DNA of 64,000 nucleotides from NCBI GenBank assembly GCA_000985875.1, contig CCRI01000007.1, forward strand, positions 186,001 through 250,000, in the 5' to 3' direction. Numbering within the stretch: position 1 is the stretch's first letter; every line of letters begins with the position of its first letter. Below are positions 25,704-34,607 of this stretch, one piece after another. A model generated the notes under the pieces. That model did not search any database and was not told where the DNA came from. It worked only from the letters and a program-made list of their open reading frames with translations. Both the position numbers and the translations under genes were made by a program. Source of the stretch: Neorhizobium galegae bv. officinalis (GTDB taxonomy: Bacteria; Pseudomonadota; Alphaproteobacteria; Rhizobiales; Rhizobiaceae).

Positions 25704-26571
25704 GGGAAAACCCTTCCGCCAGGAAATCGGCAAACCGGCTTGCGGCCGGCAGAGCCCCATAGGGATTGATCGATCCGACCGTCAGCACGCGATTTTCCCG
25801 CACTGCGGGCAGGGCCTTCCAGAAAGCGCTTTCGGCCAGCGCTTCAAATGCATCCTGCGGATGCGGAGGAATGAGGACGATCCAGGCGTCGGGCATGGAG
25901 GCCAGCGTCTCGATGCCCATCGGCGCCATGGCCGAATAACTGGTCGCGCCCGTCCAGGCATTGGCCAGCCCGACGCGTTTCAGCACCTCGCCGAACATGC
26001 TGTCGGAACCGAAGACCCGGTAATGGCGCGCATCGCCCAGATTGATCGGCAGGACGGGGCGACCGTCACCCCTGGCGAAGAGGTTCTTGTAGCGATCGAG
26101 CCGGGAAGCGAGTTCCTCGACCATCCTGCGGGCTGCCGACCGCCGCAAGCGCTCGCCGATCGCCAGCGTCGCCTGTTCGGCAAGGAGGTATGGGCTTTCG
26201 CCGGGTTTGTAGATCGGATGGCTTTCGACCGGCGCGATACGGCTCATCAGCGGATCGGCCCAGGCATAGAAATTCGAGTTGAGGATCAGGTCCGGGCGGG
26301 CGAAGTGCAGCACCTCGAAATTCGGCGTGCCGCGCAGGCCGAGATCGGCGACGCCCTCGGGGACATCGGGTTTGATCGCAACCTGGCGGAACTGGCGAAG
26401 CTCGGTTGCCGCCACAACATTGGCGCCGATCGCAAGCAGCGTTTCGAGAAGTGCCCAGTCCAGCGTGGCAACCCGCGGTCCCGCTTCCTGCGCTCGCGCA
26501 ACGCGCGTCGCCGCCAGGACGGCGGCGGCTGAAAGCACGGTTCTGCGGGTGAATTGCTGCACTCTCGACAT
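25687..26571 (-). CDS. fhuD: Ferric hydroxamate-binding periplasmic protein, FhuD
   Basis: The protein has 294 residues from the ATG at 26571; a GTG at 26586 is also possible because GGGGAG sits too close to the ATG. An RRTVL twin-arginine-like start and a hydrophobic AAAVLAATRVARAQ suggest export, possibly by Tat. The body fits the class III binding-protein fold: VATLDWALLETLLAIG near the start, LRGTPNFEVLHFARPDLIL, and an ending VGSINPYGALPAASRFADFL. Overlap with fhuB shows coupling. It delivers ferric hydroxamate siderophores to FhuB. Confidence 0.88.
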   Translation of the reverse strand: MSRVQQFTRRTVLSAAAVLAATRVARAQEAGPRVATLDWALLETLLAIGANVVAATELRQFRQVAIKPDVPEGVADLGLRGTPNFEVLHFARPDLILNSNFYAWADPLMSRIAPVESHPIYKPGESPYLLAEQATLAIGERLRRSAARRMVEELASRLDRYKNLFARGDGRPVLPINLGDARHYRVFGSDSMFGEVLKRVGLANAWTGATSYSAMAPMGIETLASMPDAWIVLIPPHPQDAFEALAESAFWKALPAVRENRVLTVGSINPYGALPAASRFADFLAEGFSHVRNG

Positions 26572-26585
26572 GTCTCCCCAAGGCA

Positions 26586-26612
26586 CAGGAAGGCCCGAAA
26601 CGGGCCTTCCTG
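26586..26612. promoter_or_regulatory. Strong hairpin between fhuA and fhuD
   Basis: A 12-bp perfect stem CAGGAAGGCCCG / CGGGCCTTCCTG has an AAA loop on the plus strand. No T-run follows on either strand, so it is more likely a processing, stabilising or attenuating hairpin inside the fhuA-fhuD-fhuB transcript than a full terminator. Confidence 0.65.
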
Positions 26613-26633
26613 CAAAACTCTCAGATTGTCAAA

Positions 26634-28787
26634 TTACCAGACCTTGCTGATCTTGAAGTTGACGGTGCGTGCCTCGCCGTAGCCGCAGAAATACTGGGTG
26701 TTGCAGCCTGCGACATAGTCCTTGTCGAACAGGTTGGTGACGTTCAGGGACGCCTTCCAGTCGTTTTTCTCGTAGCGGATCGCTGCATCGACGACCGTCG
26801 CATCCGGAACGCGCAGGGTGTTCGCATTGTCCGCCCAGGACTTGCCGCGATAACGGACACCGGCACCGAAGCCGAGCCCTTCCAGCGGCCCTTGCGTGAC
26901 GGTGTAATCAAGCCAGAGAGAACTCATAACGTCAGGCACGACGTTTGGCGTATTTCCGACCAGCGTGGGATCGTCCTTGGTGATCTCGATATCCGTATAT
27001 GAGGCTGCCGCGATGACCTTCCAGTTCTCGTCCAGATTGACCTTGCCTTCCACTTCGATGCCCCGTGAGCGGACTTCGCCAAGCTGGCTGGTTACCGAGC
27101 CGGTGGTGATCGTGTAGTTCTGCTTCGTGATGTCGAAGACGGAGGCCGTCAGGCTGCCGTCGAGCCAGGTCGGCTCGTATTTGACGCCGGCCTCGAACTG
27201 GTAACCTTTCTCCGGTTTCGGCGCGCCGCCGCCCGTCAGGCCGACGATCGGGCTGAAAAAGGTCGCGGCGCTGACATAGGGCGTCAGGCCGTTGTCGAAC
27301 TCGTATGCCAGGCCCGCGCGGCCGCTCCAGGCGCGGTCGTTGCTGGAATAGTTCGCCGTTCCTCCCGGCATGAGATCATCGATCTCGTTGTGGACATAGT
27401 CGTAGCGGCCGTTGAACGTAGCGATCCAGCCATCGCCGAACTTGATCTGGTCCTGCGCGTAAACGCCGACCTGGTTGATTGTGTAGATCTGGTTCAGGTT
27501 GCGGGCGAGAGTGATCGGCGAGCCATAGGCCGGATTGTTGGGATTGAACGGATCCGGAAAAAGCGGGAAGGGGGTTGCAAGCTGGTCTGTATGCAGCCGA
27601 TAATAGCGGTAGTCCAAGCCAGCCATGAGCTTATGCGAGGCGCCGCCGAAATCGAACTCGTTTTCGATCCGGTTATCGACATTGAAGGCATCGGCCGTCG
27701 AAGTAATGTCTTCGCCGTAGCGGCCTACCACGCCATCCGTCGGGTCGAAGTCGAACGGATAGACATACTGTTCGCGCTTGAAGAGATGCCCGTAACGCAG
27801 GTTCTGGTTGAATTTCCAGCCGCCTTCGAATTCGTGTTCGAACTCGTAGCCGACCATCTTCTGGACGACCGTGCCGTCGTCGAAGTCGGGCTCGCCGAGG
27901 AACATGTCGCGCGGGATCTTGCCGTAGCCGGCATTGACGACCGTGCCGCCGTAGGGGAGCAGGCCGTTGGTCGTGTGGACCTGGTCGAGGCCGCTGATAT
28001 AGGCCCAGACCGTCAGGCTGGTGCCCGCGTCCGGCGAGAAGGTGAACTGCGGCATGATGAAGCCGCGCAGGTCCTCGCTGTAGTCGGTATAATTGTCGCC
28101 CCCGGCGATCTTGCCGGTGAGGCGATAGGTGAAGGTGCCGTCCGGGGTGACCTTGTCCGAAATATCGAAGCCGAAGAAGGCGTTGCCGTTCGTGTTGATG
28201 CCGGTCTCGGTGTAGTAATAGGGCTCGTCGGTCGGGCGCTTGCGGATCAGGTTGACGACGCCGCCGGCATTGGCGCCGCCGAGCAGGACCGAGGCCGGCC
28301 CCTTGAGGACCTCGACGCGCTCCAGCATGAACGGATCGAGCTGGAAGCCGCCATAGGAGTGACTGGTGAGCGCGAGGCTGTCGAAGAACACGCCCGTCTG
28401 CGATGCGTTGAATCCGCGAACATAGATCCAGTCGGTGTCGGGGTCCGAGCCGTAGGGCTGGCCGAACACGCCCGGCGTATAGAGGAGCACCTGGTCGATC
28501 TTGCTGACGGCGCCGCGGTCGTCCATTTCTTCCCGGCCTATGACCGACACGGACTGCGGAATTTCCTTGAGCGGCGTATCGGTCTTGGAACCGGTCGTCG
28601 ACTGCCTCGCGACATAACCTTTGACCGGGCCGGTCCCGTCGCCGTCGCCCTCGCCACGAATGACGATCGGTGCCAGCGTCGTATCGGCGTCCTGGGCATG
28701 AGCCGTCCACGCGCTGCAAAGGGCGATAAACGCCACACCTGCACCCAGTCCAAGCCTTGCCCCCAAGGCTGCTTCTCTCTTGTTCAT
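26634..28787 (-). CDS. fhuA: TonB-dependent ferric hydroxamate siderophore receptor, FhuA-like
   Basis: The protein has 717 residues from the ATG at 28787. A signal peptide ends TAHAQDAD. A TonB-box-like TLAPIVIRGE follows, then the plug domain (SVSVIGREEMDDR, YTPGVFGQPYGSDPD, VRGFNASQTGVFFDSL, ERVEVLKGPASVLLGGANAGGVVNLIRKRP) and a 22-strand barrel ending in the aromatic C-terminus VNFKISKVW. It matches the ferrichrome/hydroxamate receptor group. The clustered fhuDBC genes support fhuA; the exact siderophore is not determinable. A TGA-N9-TCA box lies 60 bases upstream. Confidence 0.9.
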   Translation of the reverse strand: MNKREAALGARLGLGAGVAFIALCSAWTAHAQDADTTLAPIVIRGEGDGDGTGPVKGYVARQSTTGSKTDTPLKEIPQSVSVIGREEMDDRGAVSKIDQVLLYTPGVFGQPYGSDPDTDWIYVRGFNASQTGVFFDSLALTSHSYGGFQLDPFMLERVEVLKGPASVLLGGANAGGVVNLIRKRPTDEPYYYTETGINTNGNAFFGFDISDKVTPDGTFTYRLTGKIAGGDNYTDYSEDLRGFIMPQFTFSPDAGTSLTVWAYISGLDQVHTTNGLLPYGGTVVNAGYGKIPRDMFLGEPDFDDGTVVQKMVGYEFEHEFEGGWKFNQNLRYGHLFKREQYVYPFDFDPTDGVVGRYGEDITSTADAFNVDNRIENEFDFGGASHKLMAGLDYRYYRLHTDQLATPFPLFPDPFNPNNPAYGSPITLARNLNQIYTINQVGVYAQDQIKFGDGWIATFNGRYDYVHNEIDDLMPGGTANYSSNDRAWSGRAGLAYEFDNGLTPYVSAATFFSPIVGLTGGGAPKPEKGYQFEAGVKYEPTWLDGSLTASVFDITKQNYTITTGSVTSQLGEVRSRGIEVEGKVNLDENWKVIAAASYTDIEITKDDPTLVGNTPNVVPDVMSSLWLDYTVTQGPLEGLGFGAGVRYRGKSWADNANTLRVPDATVVDAAIRYEKNDWKASLNVTNLFDKDYVAGCNTQYFCGYGEARTVNFKISKVW

Positions 28788-28846
28788 TCTATGCCCCACT
28801 TACACGGACTTCTTCGCCGCTCGCAGGAAGCGGCATCGCAATAAGG

Positions 28847-28861
28847 TGAGCAGTTAACTCA
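28847..28861. promoter_or_regulatory. Iron-responsive operator (RirA-type IRO box)
   Basis: The sequence TGAGCAGTTAACTCA fits the rhizobial IRO consensus TGA-N9-TCA exactly. It lies 60 bases upstream of the fhuA start codon, so RirA repression of the fhuADB operon in iron-replete cells is expected. Confidence 0.65.
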
Positions 28862-28950
28862 TATTTAAAACTTCGGCTTGGTTCGATCGGCGACAATTGG
28901 ACGTTTTTGGGCAATTTCAAAATGAGTGAGCAAATATTTGCAAAAATGCA

Positions 28951-29835
28951 TCACTGCTGCCTGGCCTTCCGCCAGCGGGCTGGGGTGGTCCCCACATGCT
29001 TGCGGAAGACCTTGGTGAAATGCGCCTGGTCCGAGAAGCCGGTTTCGACGGCAACTTCGGTCAACGGATAGAGGTCCGACACCAGCAACGCTTTTGCGCG
29101 TTCCAGCCGGGCATTCATCTGCCAGTCGTGCGGTGCCATCCCGGTCGATGCCTTGAACGAATGGCTGAAATGCGATGGCGACAGGCCCGTCAGGTCGGCG
29201 AGTTCCTGCAGGCGGATATTGCGCATGCAGTTTTCTGTGATGAAATCCGTAGCGCGCCGCAGCTGCGAGACTGCCAGCGTTCCCCGCCGCCGGGGCGGGA
29301 CCTTCACCATCTTCAGGACGTCGATGACGAGCGCCAGGGCGAGCCCGTCCCCATAGAGGTCGTGCAGCGGCTCCGGATTGGAAATCTCGGCGGCGATCAG
29401 CCCGGCCAGCGCCATGACCCGCTGGTCGGAGAACAGCAATTGGGGATCCTTGAGCTTTTCGGGGTTGATGTCTTCCATCAGCCGGCGGCCGAGGATGTCC
29501 GCATCGAAGTGGATATCGAGGTGGCGCACATACTGCACGTCGGCAATGTCCAGCCAAAGGTCCATGCCGGCGGGAATGTAGGAGATCGGGCTCTGATTGC
29601 TGTCCTGTGGGGCGCCGCGGGATTGCGGCGAAAGCTTCACGACAGGGCGCCCGCGGCCGCGCTGGTCGAGCAGGATGAACAGTCGCGGGTCCCGCGCCAC
29701 GTAATGGCCGCCCGCATAGGCGGCGCATTCCACCTCCCAGAGGTCGGAAGTGATGCCGTTCCAGTAACGACGCCTCAGCCCCCCGATGACCGAAAAACCC
29801 TCGATCCTGTTCTGCATCCGCGGTTGAAACATCAT
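28951..29835 (-). CDS. AraC-family transcriptional regulator
   Basis: The protein has 294 residues from the ATG at 29835; an upstream in-frame TTG at 29874 lacks a ribosome site. The C-terminal AraC domain has two helix-turn-helix units: IRLQELADLTGLSPSHFSHSFKASTG and LTEVAVETGFSDQAHFTKVFRKHVGTTPARWR. The N-terminal 180 residues are a sensing domain without clear identity. It sits between fhuA and fhuC, so regulation of siderophore uptake by the siderophore is likely, as for other AraC regulators beside receptors. This role is inferred from position. Confidence 0.85.
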   Translation of the reverse strand: MMFQPRMQNRIEGFSVIGGLRRRYWNGITSDLWEVECAAYAGGHYVARDPRLFILLDQRGRGRPVVKLSPQSRGAPQDSNQSPISYIPAGMDLWLDIADVQYVRHLDIHFDADILGRRLMEDINPEKLKDPQLLFSDQRVMALAGLIAAEISNPEPLHDLYGDGLALALVIDVLKMVKVPPRRRGTLAVSQLRRATDFITENCMRNIRLQELADLTGLSPSHFSHSFKASTGMAPHDWQMNARLERAKALLVSDLYPLTEVAVETGFSDQAHFTKVFRKHVGTTPARWRKARQQ

Positions 29836-29851
29836 GCTGCTATCCAAGTAA

Positions 29852-29880
29852 ATAAACTTTCTGATTTTTATCAAGTTTAT
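29852..29880. promoter_or_regulatory. Inverted repeat upstream of the AraC gene
   Basis: Perfect arms ATAAACTT (29852-29859) and AAGTTTAT (29873-29880) with a 13-base AT-rich spacer lie in the araC-fhuC divergent intergenic region, 17 bases before the AraC start. It is a candidate operator for autoregulation or for another iron regulator. Confidence 0.4.
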
Positions 29881-30076
29881 CTCAAGGTATCAATCCGGAC
29901 GTTGCAGATGCCGCATCATCCGGATCTGCGCGGCACCCGGGTGCAGATATTCACGGCGGCATGGGCCCGGGACCATGACCTGGGCGGCGACAACGCGACA
30001 AAGGACGTCGGTTGACCGGAGCCTCGGATTCGAAGAAACATGAGTCCAGTTTTCCGGTTTGAAAGACGACATACGG

Positions 30077-30901
30077 ATGGTAACCATGCCGCTGAACCCA
30101 AACGAGCGTGAGATCGCCAAGGCAAATCTCCCTCTCCTGTCATTGAAGGAAGCGAGCTTTGCAATCGAAGGTCGCGTCCTGTTGCATCCGCTGACGCTCG
30201 ATCTTCGGGCAGGCAGGTCGATTGCTCTGATCGGACACAATGGCTCCGGAAAATCGACAATGTTGAAACTGATCGGCCGGCAGCAGGCGTTGAGCGCGGG
30301 CACTATCCAGTTTGAGGGCAAGCCCCTCGAAGACTGGAGTGCGCGGGAATTCGCCCGCCGGCTCGCCTATCTGCCGCAGCGGACGCCAGCAGCGCCCGGA
30401 ATGTTGGTCAAGGAACTGGTGGCGCTCGGGCGTTATCCCTGGCACGGCGCGCTCGGCCGGTTCACCGCCATCGACAAGCAGAAGGTGGAGGAGGCGATCG
30501 AGCTTACCGGCATCGGCCCTTTCGCGGAACGCATGGTGGACAGCCTGTCGGGCGGCGAACGCCAGCGTGCCTGGCTTGCCATGCTCGTGGCACAGGACGC
30601 CGCCTGCCTTCTGCTCGACGAACCCATCTCCGCGCTCGACATCGGCCATCAGTTGGAAGTCCTGTCCTTGACGCACGATCTTTGCCGCGAAAAGGGCATC
30701 ACCATCATCACCGTGCTGCACGACGTCAACATGGCCGCCCGCTTCTGCGATGAGATCGTCGCACTGCATTCCGGCCGGCTGATCGCCCATGGCACCCCGC
30801 AAGAGGTCATGACGGCCGAGGAACTGGTTCGCATCTACGACGTCCGCATGGATATCATATGCCAACCCTCAAGCGGCCGGCTGGTGGCGCTGGCCCAATA
30901 A
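30077..30901 (+). CDS. fhuC: Ferric hydroxamate ABC transporter ATPase, FhuC
   Basis: The protein has about 274 residues; the start may be the ATG at 30077 or 30086. It is strikingly similar to E. coli FhuC: LIGHNGSGKSTMLKLIGRQ (Walker A), ARRLAYLPQRTPAAPGMLVKELVALGRYPWHGALGRF, VDSLSGGERQRAWLAMLVAQD (signature) and CLLLDEPISALDIGHQ (Walker B). It energises FhuB. It is on the opposite strand from fhuADB, divergent from the AraC gene, so its promoter is separate. Confidence 0.93.
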   Translation: MVTMPLNPNEREIAKANLPLLSLKEASFAIEGRVLLHPLTLDLRAGRSIALIGHNGSGKSTMLKLIGRQQALSAGTIQFEGKPLEDWSAREFARRLAYLPQRTPAAPGMLVKELVALGRYPWHGALGRFTAIDKQKVEEAIELTGIGPFAERMVDSLSGGERQRAWLAMLVAQDAACLLLDEPISALDIGHQLEVLSLTHDLCREKGITIITVLHDVNMAARFCDEIVALHSGRLIAHGTPQEVMTAEELVRIYDVRMDIICQPSSGRLVALAQ

Positions 30902-30998
30902 GTTCGAGTATGCCGTCAGCGCGGTGAAGGTCGCCGTTGGGCAGCAATCCTGAGAATCCGGCGCGCATGATCCGCCATGGCAAGACGGCTTCGGAATG

Positions 30999-31021
30999 GC
31001 GGCAGCCATGAGGGCTGCCGC
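30999..31021. terminator. Hairpin at the 3' end of the MipA/OmpV gene
   Basis: Stem GCGGCAGCC / GGCTGCCGC with a short loop lies between the convergent fhuC and MipA/OmpV genes. No clear T-run, so termination efficiency is uncertain. Confidence 0.45.
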
Positions 31022-31037
31022 AAGACCGCGCTCGTTT

Positions 31038-31958
31038 TTAGAACCGGTAGCCTACGCCCAGCATGGCGAAAGGTTGAACATCGTCCTTGACGATCGGGCT
31101 GTCCTTGGCATCCCCGAGCAGGAAGCCGGCGCCGCCGGCGCCTGTGACGCTCCAGTTCTCGGTCATCATGTAGGTGATCGAGCCCTTGAGATCGACGCGC
31201 TTGATCCCCGCCTTCGCTTGGTGTTCCACCAGGCCGGATTGAGCCGACTGGATCGAGGTCACCCCGAAATACGACTCCATGTGCTTGTCGTCGGCCCATG
31301 TGCCGGACACATCGGCGGAGAAGATGAACCGTTCGTACCGATGAGAAACTTTCGCGCCGAAAGTGCCGGTCAGCCCCTCGCTGCCGCCTATGGTCTTGTC
31401 CAACTTGGCATAGACGCCGAATGGACCGACCTCATAGCTGACGATCCCGCCGATGACGCCGCCCATGTCGATGTCGCCGAGACCACGCAGGTAGTCCGAA
31501 TCGTCCTCCTTGCGGCCCATCTCGACGCCACCGGTCAAGCCTATCCTGAAGCCGTTTGTTTCGAAAAGATCGACGGTGAGGCCGCCGGTATCGAGATGCA
31601 CGCGCTCCCCAAACTGGGCGGAGACAAGCGGGAACGGCTGCACCTCGAATTCGTCGGATCCTTCATATTCGGGCATGTAGATCGCCCCGACGCCGATTGT
31701 TACCTTCCAGTCATGCAGTCTGCCGCGAATGCCGCCGTAGCGTTCGGTATCGAACTGCTGGGGAGGGGCAATCGCCGCGTCGTTTGCTTCAAGGTCGGCC
31801 GCGAGTGCCGTGACCGGAAAGAGTGCCGAGGCTGCGGCCAATGCCGCGATCGAGATTTTTATCGTCCACCGTCGCTGAATGATGTCGGAAGCCCTAACTC
31901 CGCTCAAGACCGCATTGCGGTGACGGTCTTCCGGATGATGTTGATCTTGCTGGCTCAC
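31038..31958 (-). CDS. MipA/OmpV family outer membrane protein
   Basis: The protein has 306 residues from a GTG at 31958 (or TTG at 31961), 6-9 bases after AGGAG. The leader is longer than usual before a hydrophobic IAALAAASALFPVTALAA signal. The mature part fits MipA/OmpV: DWKVTIGVGAIYMPEYEGSDEFEVQPFPLVSAQFG near the start, repeated beta-strands, and a terminal FAMLGVGYRF with a C-terminal Phe. Such proteins are outer-membrane barrels linked to envelope stress. It shares an operator-like site with the two-component/RND locus. Confidence 0.85.
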   Translation of the reverse strand: MSQQDQHHPEDRHRNAVLSGVRASDIIQRRWTIKISIAALAAASALFPVTALAADLEANDAAIAPPQQFDTERYGGIRGRLHDWKVTIGVGAIYMPEYEGSDEFEVQPFPLVSAQFGERVHLDTGGLTVDLFETNGFRIGLTGGVEMGRKEDDSDYLRGLGDIDMGGVIGGIVSYEVGPFGVYAKLDKTIGGSEGLTGTFGAKVSHRYERFIFSADVSGTWADDKHMESYFGVTSIQSAQSGLVEHQAKAGIKRVDLKGSITYMMTENWSVTGAGGAGFLLGDAKDSPIVKDDVQPFAMLGVGYRF

Positions 31959-32027
31959 CAAATTAACTCCTGATTATAAAAGCTAAAGAAACCGGGTCTG
32001 GTTTCGGTGAGACGTTGCGGTTGAAGA

Positions 32028-32070
32028 ATTGCCGCAGCATTACAAGTCGAGCTGAAACCAGCCGGTAATG
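32028..32070. promoter_or_regulatory. Operator copy 1 (ATTGCCGCAGCATTAC), before MipA/OmpV
   Basis: ATTGCCGCAGCATTAC at 32028-32043 and the reverse half GTAATG at 32065-32070 (in CCAGCCGGTAATG) lie about 70-112 bases upstream of the MipA/OmpV start. The same 16-mer occurs at 33222-33237 and, with one mismatch, at 35317-35332. The likely binder is the OmpR-type regulator encoded at 34604-35275. Confidence 0.6.
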
Positions 32071-32283
32071 TCGGTGCGGCAGGGCGAAGCGATAGCGACC
32101 AATCCTGCTGCGAATGCCGTCGAGCAGCGGACGAACGGAACAAGGCTTTGGGGTGCCGGCCGTGCTCCGCCCGTCCACGCCGCTCTACGGAGCCGACCGG
32201 TCGCTGGAGGGCTCGACCGCCGGTTCTCCGTAAAAAGTGCATCGGCTCCGCTGACGCGTATGCCGGCCCATTCGGATGATAAG

Positions 32284-33171
32284 TCAGTGAGTGAGGGTCG
32301 GTTTCGGCTTCTTGTCGGTCCATTGTGGCGGCGCACCGTACTTGGCCGCCACGGCTCCCACCAATCCAGGCGCCCGCCCGAAGGCGTCGCAGGCCGGGTA
32401 TTTTGGTTTTCCGCCGAGCCAGGACCGCATCCGCTGCCCTGAGGGAAGGGCGATGTCCAATCCTTTCGGCTCCTTGCCGGAAATGAGCACGCGCGAAAAG
32501 TCGGACGCGAACTTGGAGGCAAGGCCATAGGCATCCCCGACTTCGGAAACGCGGGGTTTGTCCTGGATCGAATTTGCGCCGCGGGCCCACACCATCGCCG
32601 CGCTCTGAATGCCGCCACCGTCGACAGCCTCCGCTTCGACGGCCAATCCTCCGAGGCCGATGGGCAAGCGCGGCACGCTGACCGGCAGGACAAAGCCGGT
32701 GCCAACGGTTACGGCGGTGGCGACCCCGGCGACGGTCCTGTTCGTCGGTACGATATCGGTCACCACGGAACGTATTGTCAGATCCGCCGGTTGGCCGGCC
32801 GAGACCATCTGGTATTTGTCGCTGAGTGCGACGCAGAGCGCCCGGTCCAGAGCGTTCGACACCAGCGAGCGGTCGGCTTCCGTTTTGATGCGGGATGCGG
32901 CGCTGAAAGAGAAGGTTGTCGGCACGATGCTGACCGTCCTTACCGTGGCCAGATGGCGCCCATCGACGTAGAGGCGTTTCTTGGCCAGCGTTCCCTTCGG
33001 CGCGCCAAGATTGCTGTAGGAAGTCAGGGTGCCTGCTTCCTTCAGCGGCACCGAAGTGCATCCCGCCACCGCCAGGGTCAGAGGCAGGGCGAAACATAGA
33101 GATCTGAAAGCTGAGGTGGATGGAGATCCTGAAAATCGGAGAAGTGGTTCAATTGATGGATTGCTGCGCAC
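32284..33171 (-). CDS. Putative DUF3313-type lipoprotein
   Basis: The protein has 295 residues from the GTG at 33171; no better start exists in frame before the signal. A lipobox LAVAGC follows the FRSLCFALPLT hydrophobic core near residue 38, so it is a lipoprotein. The mature part LTSYSNLGAPKGTLAKKRLYVDGRHL and the TIRSVVTDIVP segment recall DUF3313 lipoproteins. The function is unknown. It has the shared operator 51 bases upstream, which places it in the same regulon as the efflux pump. Confidence 0.7.
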   Translation of the reverse strand: MRSNPSIEPLLRFSGSPSTSAFRSLCFALPLTLAVAGCTSVPLKEAGTLTSYSNLGAPKGTLAKKRLYVDGRHLATVRTVSIVPTTFSFSAASRIKTEADRSLVSNALDRALCVALSDKYQMVSAGQPADLTIRSVVTDIVPTNRTVAGVATAVTVGTGFVLPVSVPRLPIGLGGLAVEAEAVDGGGIQSAAMVWARGANSIQDKPRVSEVGDAYGLASKFASDFSRVLISGKEPKGLDIALPSGQRMRSWLGGKPKYPACDAFGRAPGLVGAVAAKYGAPPQWTDKKPKPTLTH

Positions 33172-33221
33172 GCCTTTGGGCCTCCGTCATGGGTGTACCG
33201 GGGTGACAGTGCGGGGGAAGG

Positions 33222-33237
33222 ATTGCCGCAGCATTAC
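33222..33237. promoter_or_regulatory. Operator copy 2 (ATTGCCGCAGCATTAC), before the lipoprotein
   Basis: Exact match to copy 1 over 16 bases, about 50 bases upstream of the lipoprotein start and just past the kinase gene end. The second inverted half seen at the other two sites is not visible here. Confidence 0.55.
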
Positions 33238-33272
33238 AGAGGATCGGGATGGGGCGAGCGCGGTGCCGTCCG

Positions 33273-34607
33273 TCAGAGTTCGATTGCAACCTGGGTTCCG
33301 ATTGTGCCGCTTTGAAGGCTGACGCGCCCCCCATGGTTTGCGACGATCTGTTTGACCAGGCTCAAACCAAGGCCTGCGCCTCTGCTTTTTGGGGTAACGC
33401 GGTAGAAGGGTTCGAAAACCAGCTGCTGATGTTCGGCCGGTATGCCCGCCCCTTCGTCGGCAACGGTGATCCGCCCAGCGGCCGAGACCGAGACGGTGAT
33501 CATTCCCCTGTTGCCGCCGTGGTCGATCGCATTGCGGACCAGATTGCCGACCGCTCTTGGCAGGGCAGAAGGGCTGCCGCGCCGCTCAGCGCTTTCCACG
33601 TCGCTCTGGAAGGAAATCTGGTAGCCAGCGGCGATCGCCTGGGGTGCGAGGTCGGCAACCACCGTTCGTGCAATCTCGACGAGATCGACCGCTTCATGGA
33701 GATCGCTCGCCTGGTCGTTGCGCTCAAAGTCGAGGAGCTGTTCGGCGGTCAAGGCCAGACGCGCAACGTCATTCAACAAGCGCCTGCGTTCCGGCCCCTC
33801 GGGCATGCCGTCGATCCGCGTCTGCATGATGGCGATCGGTGTTCTGAGCTCATGCGCCGCGTCGATCAGGAAGCGCTGGCGTTTCTTCAATTCGCTCTCA
33901 AGCCGCTCAAGCGTACCGTTGAACGCAATCACCAGCGGCGCAACTTCTTTGGGAATACCTTCCACCGGCAGGCGTGTTCCATGCTGGCGTGGTTCAATCT
34001 GCGATGCTTTGTGGGCGACATCGCTCACCCTTGCCAACGCGCGGCCGACGATTCGCGGGACGGCGAGGAAGATCGCAGGCAGAGCGACCGCCAGCAAGGA
34101 GACGTAGATCGGGTAGGCCCTCGTCAGAAGGGCGAAGACTCGCGAGCCTTTGTCGGCCACGCCGCCAAACAGAATCCGAATCTCGCCGACGGCCGCTTCG
34201 GCACTGTCAATCGTCGCGACCTCCTTTGTCGCAGTGGATCCCCGTATGTCCGCGTCGTCGAACAGATGGACCAGATCGGCGAGCTCAGCATAAACCGGAG
34301 GGATGGTGCCATAGGACACCGACGCACCATCTATCGTGGCCACCACATACCAAAGGGAGGTGTTCTGCTCCTTGAGCGCCCTGAGCCCCGGTGTGTCTCG
34401 TAGCTCCAAACGTCCTTGGCTGTCGCGTGTTGTGGCCGCGGCTATAGCCGAACCGATCTTTTCCTCCATGGCAATGTTGGGCGACATGATCGTAGCAGCC
34501 CACACGCAAAGGCCGAGAATCACCGCAGCAACAACAGCGATGATGACCAGGCTGAGTTGCCAGCTCAGCTTCCACCAAAGGGAGGGACTAGACCTGTCGC
34601 GCATCAT
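33273..34607 (-). CDS. Sensor histidine kinase (OmpR-type partner)
   Basis: The protein has 444 residues. N-terminal helix at about residues 15-38, a periplasmic sensor of about 120 residues, a second helix near residues 162-187, a HAMP region, then the H-box RFLIDAAHELRTPIAIMQTRI, an N-box NLVRNAIDHGG and the G-box region ADEGAGIPAEHQQLVFEPFYR with GAGLGLSLVKQIVANHGG. It overlaps the response-regulator gene by four bases (ATGA). It senses an envelope signal and phosphorylates the neighbouring regulator. The signal is unknown; efflux genes nearby suggest a toxic compound or membrane stress. Confidence 0.92.
   Translation of the reverse strand: MMRDRSSPSLWWKLSWQLSLVIIAVVAAVILGLCVWAATIMSPNIAMEEKIGSAIAAATTRDSQGRLELRDTPGLRALKEQNTSLWYVVATIDGASVSYGTIPPVYAELADLVHLFDDADIRGSTATKEVATIDSAEAAVGEIRILFGGVADKGSRVFALLTRAYPIYVSLLAVALPAIFLAVPRIVGRALARVSDVAHKASQIEPRQHGTRLPVEGIPKEVAPLVIAFNGTLERLESELKKRQRFLIDAAHELRTPIAIMQTRIDGMPEGPERRRLLNDVARLALTAEQLLDFERNDQASDLHEAVDLVEIARTVVADLAPQAIAAGYQISFQSDVESAERRGSPSALPRAVGNLVRNAIDHGGNRGMITVSVSAAGRITVADEGAGIPAEHQQLVFEPFYRVTPKSRGAGLGLSLVKQIVANHGGRVSLQSGTIGTQVAIEL

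Noticed and set aside
27390..28844. A 484-codon open frame on the plus strand over fhuA
   Set aside because: Antisense to a full TonB-dependent receptor with all family blocks; no family similarity and no ribosome site.
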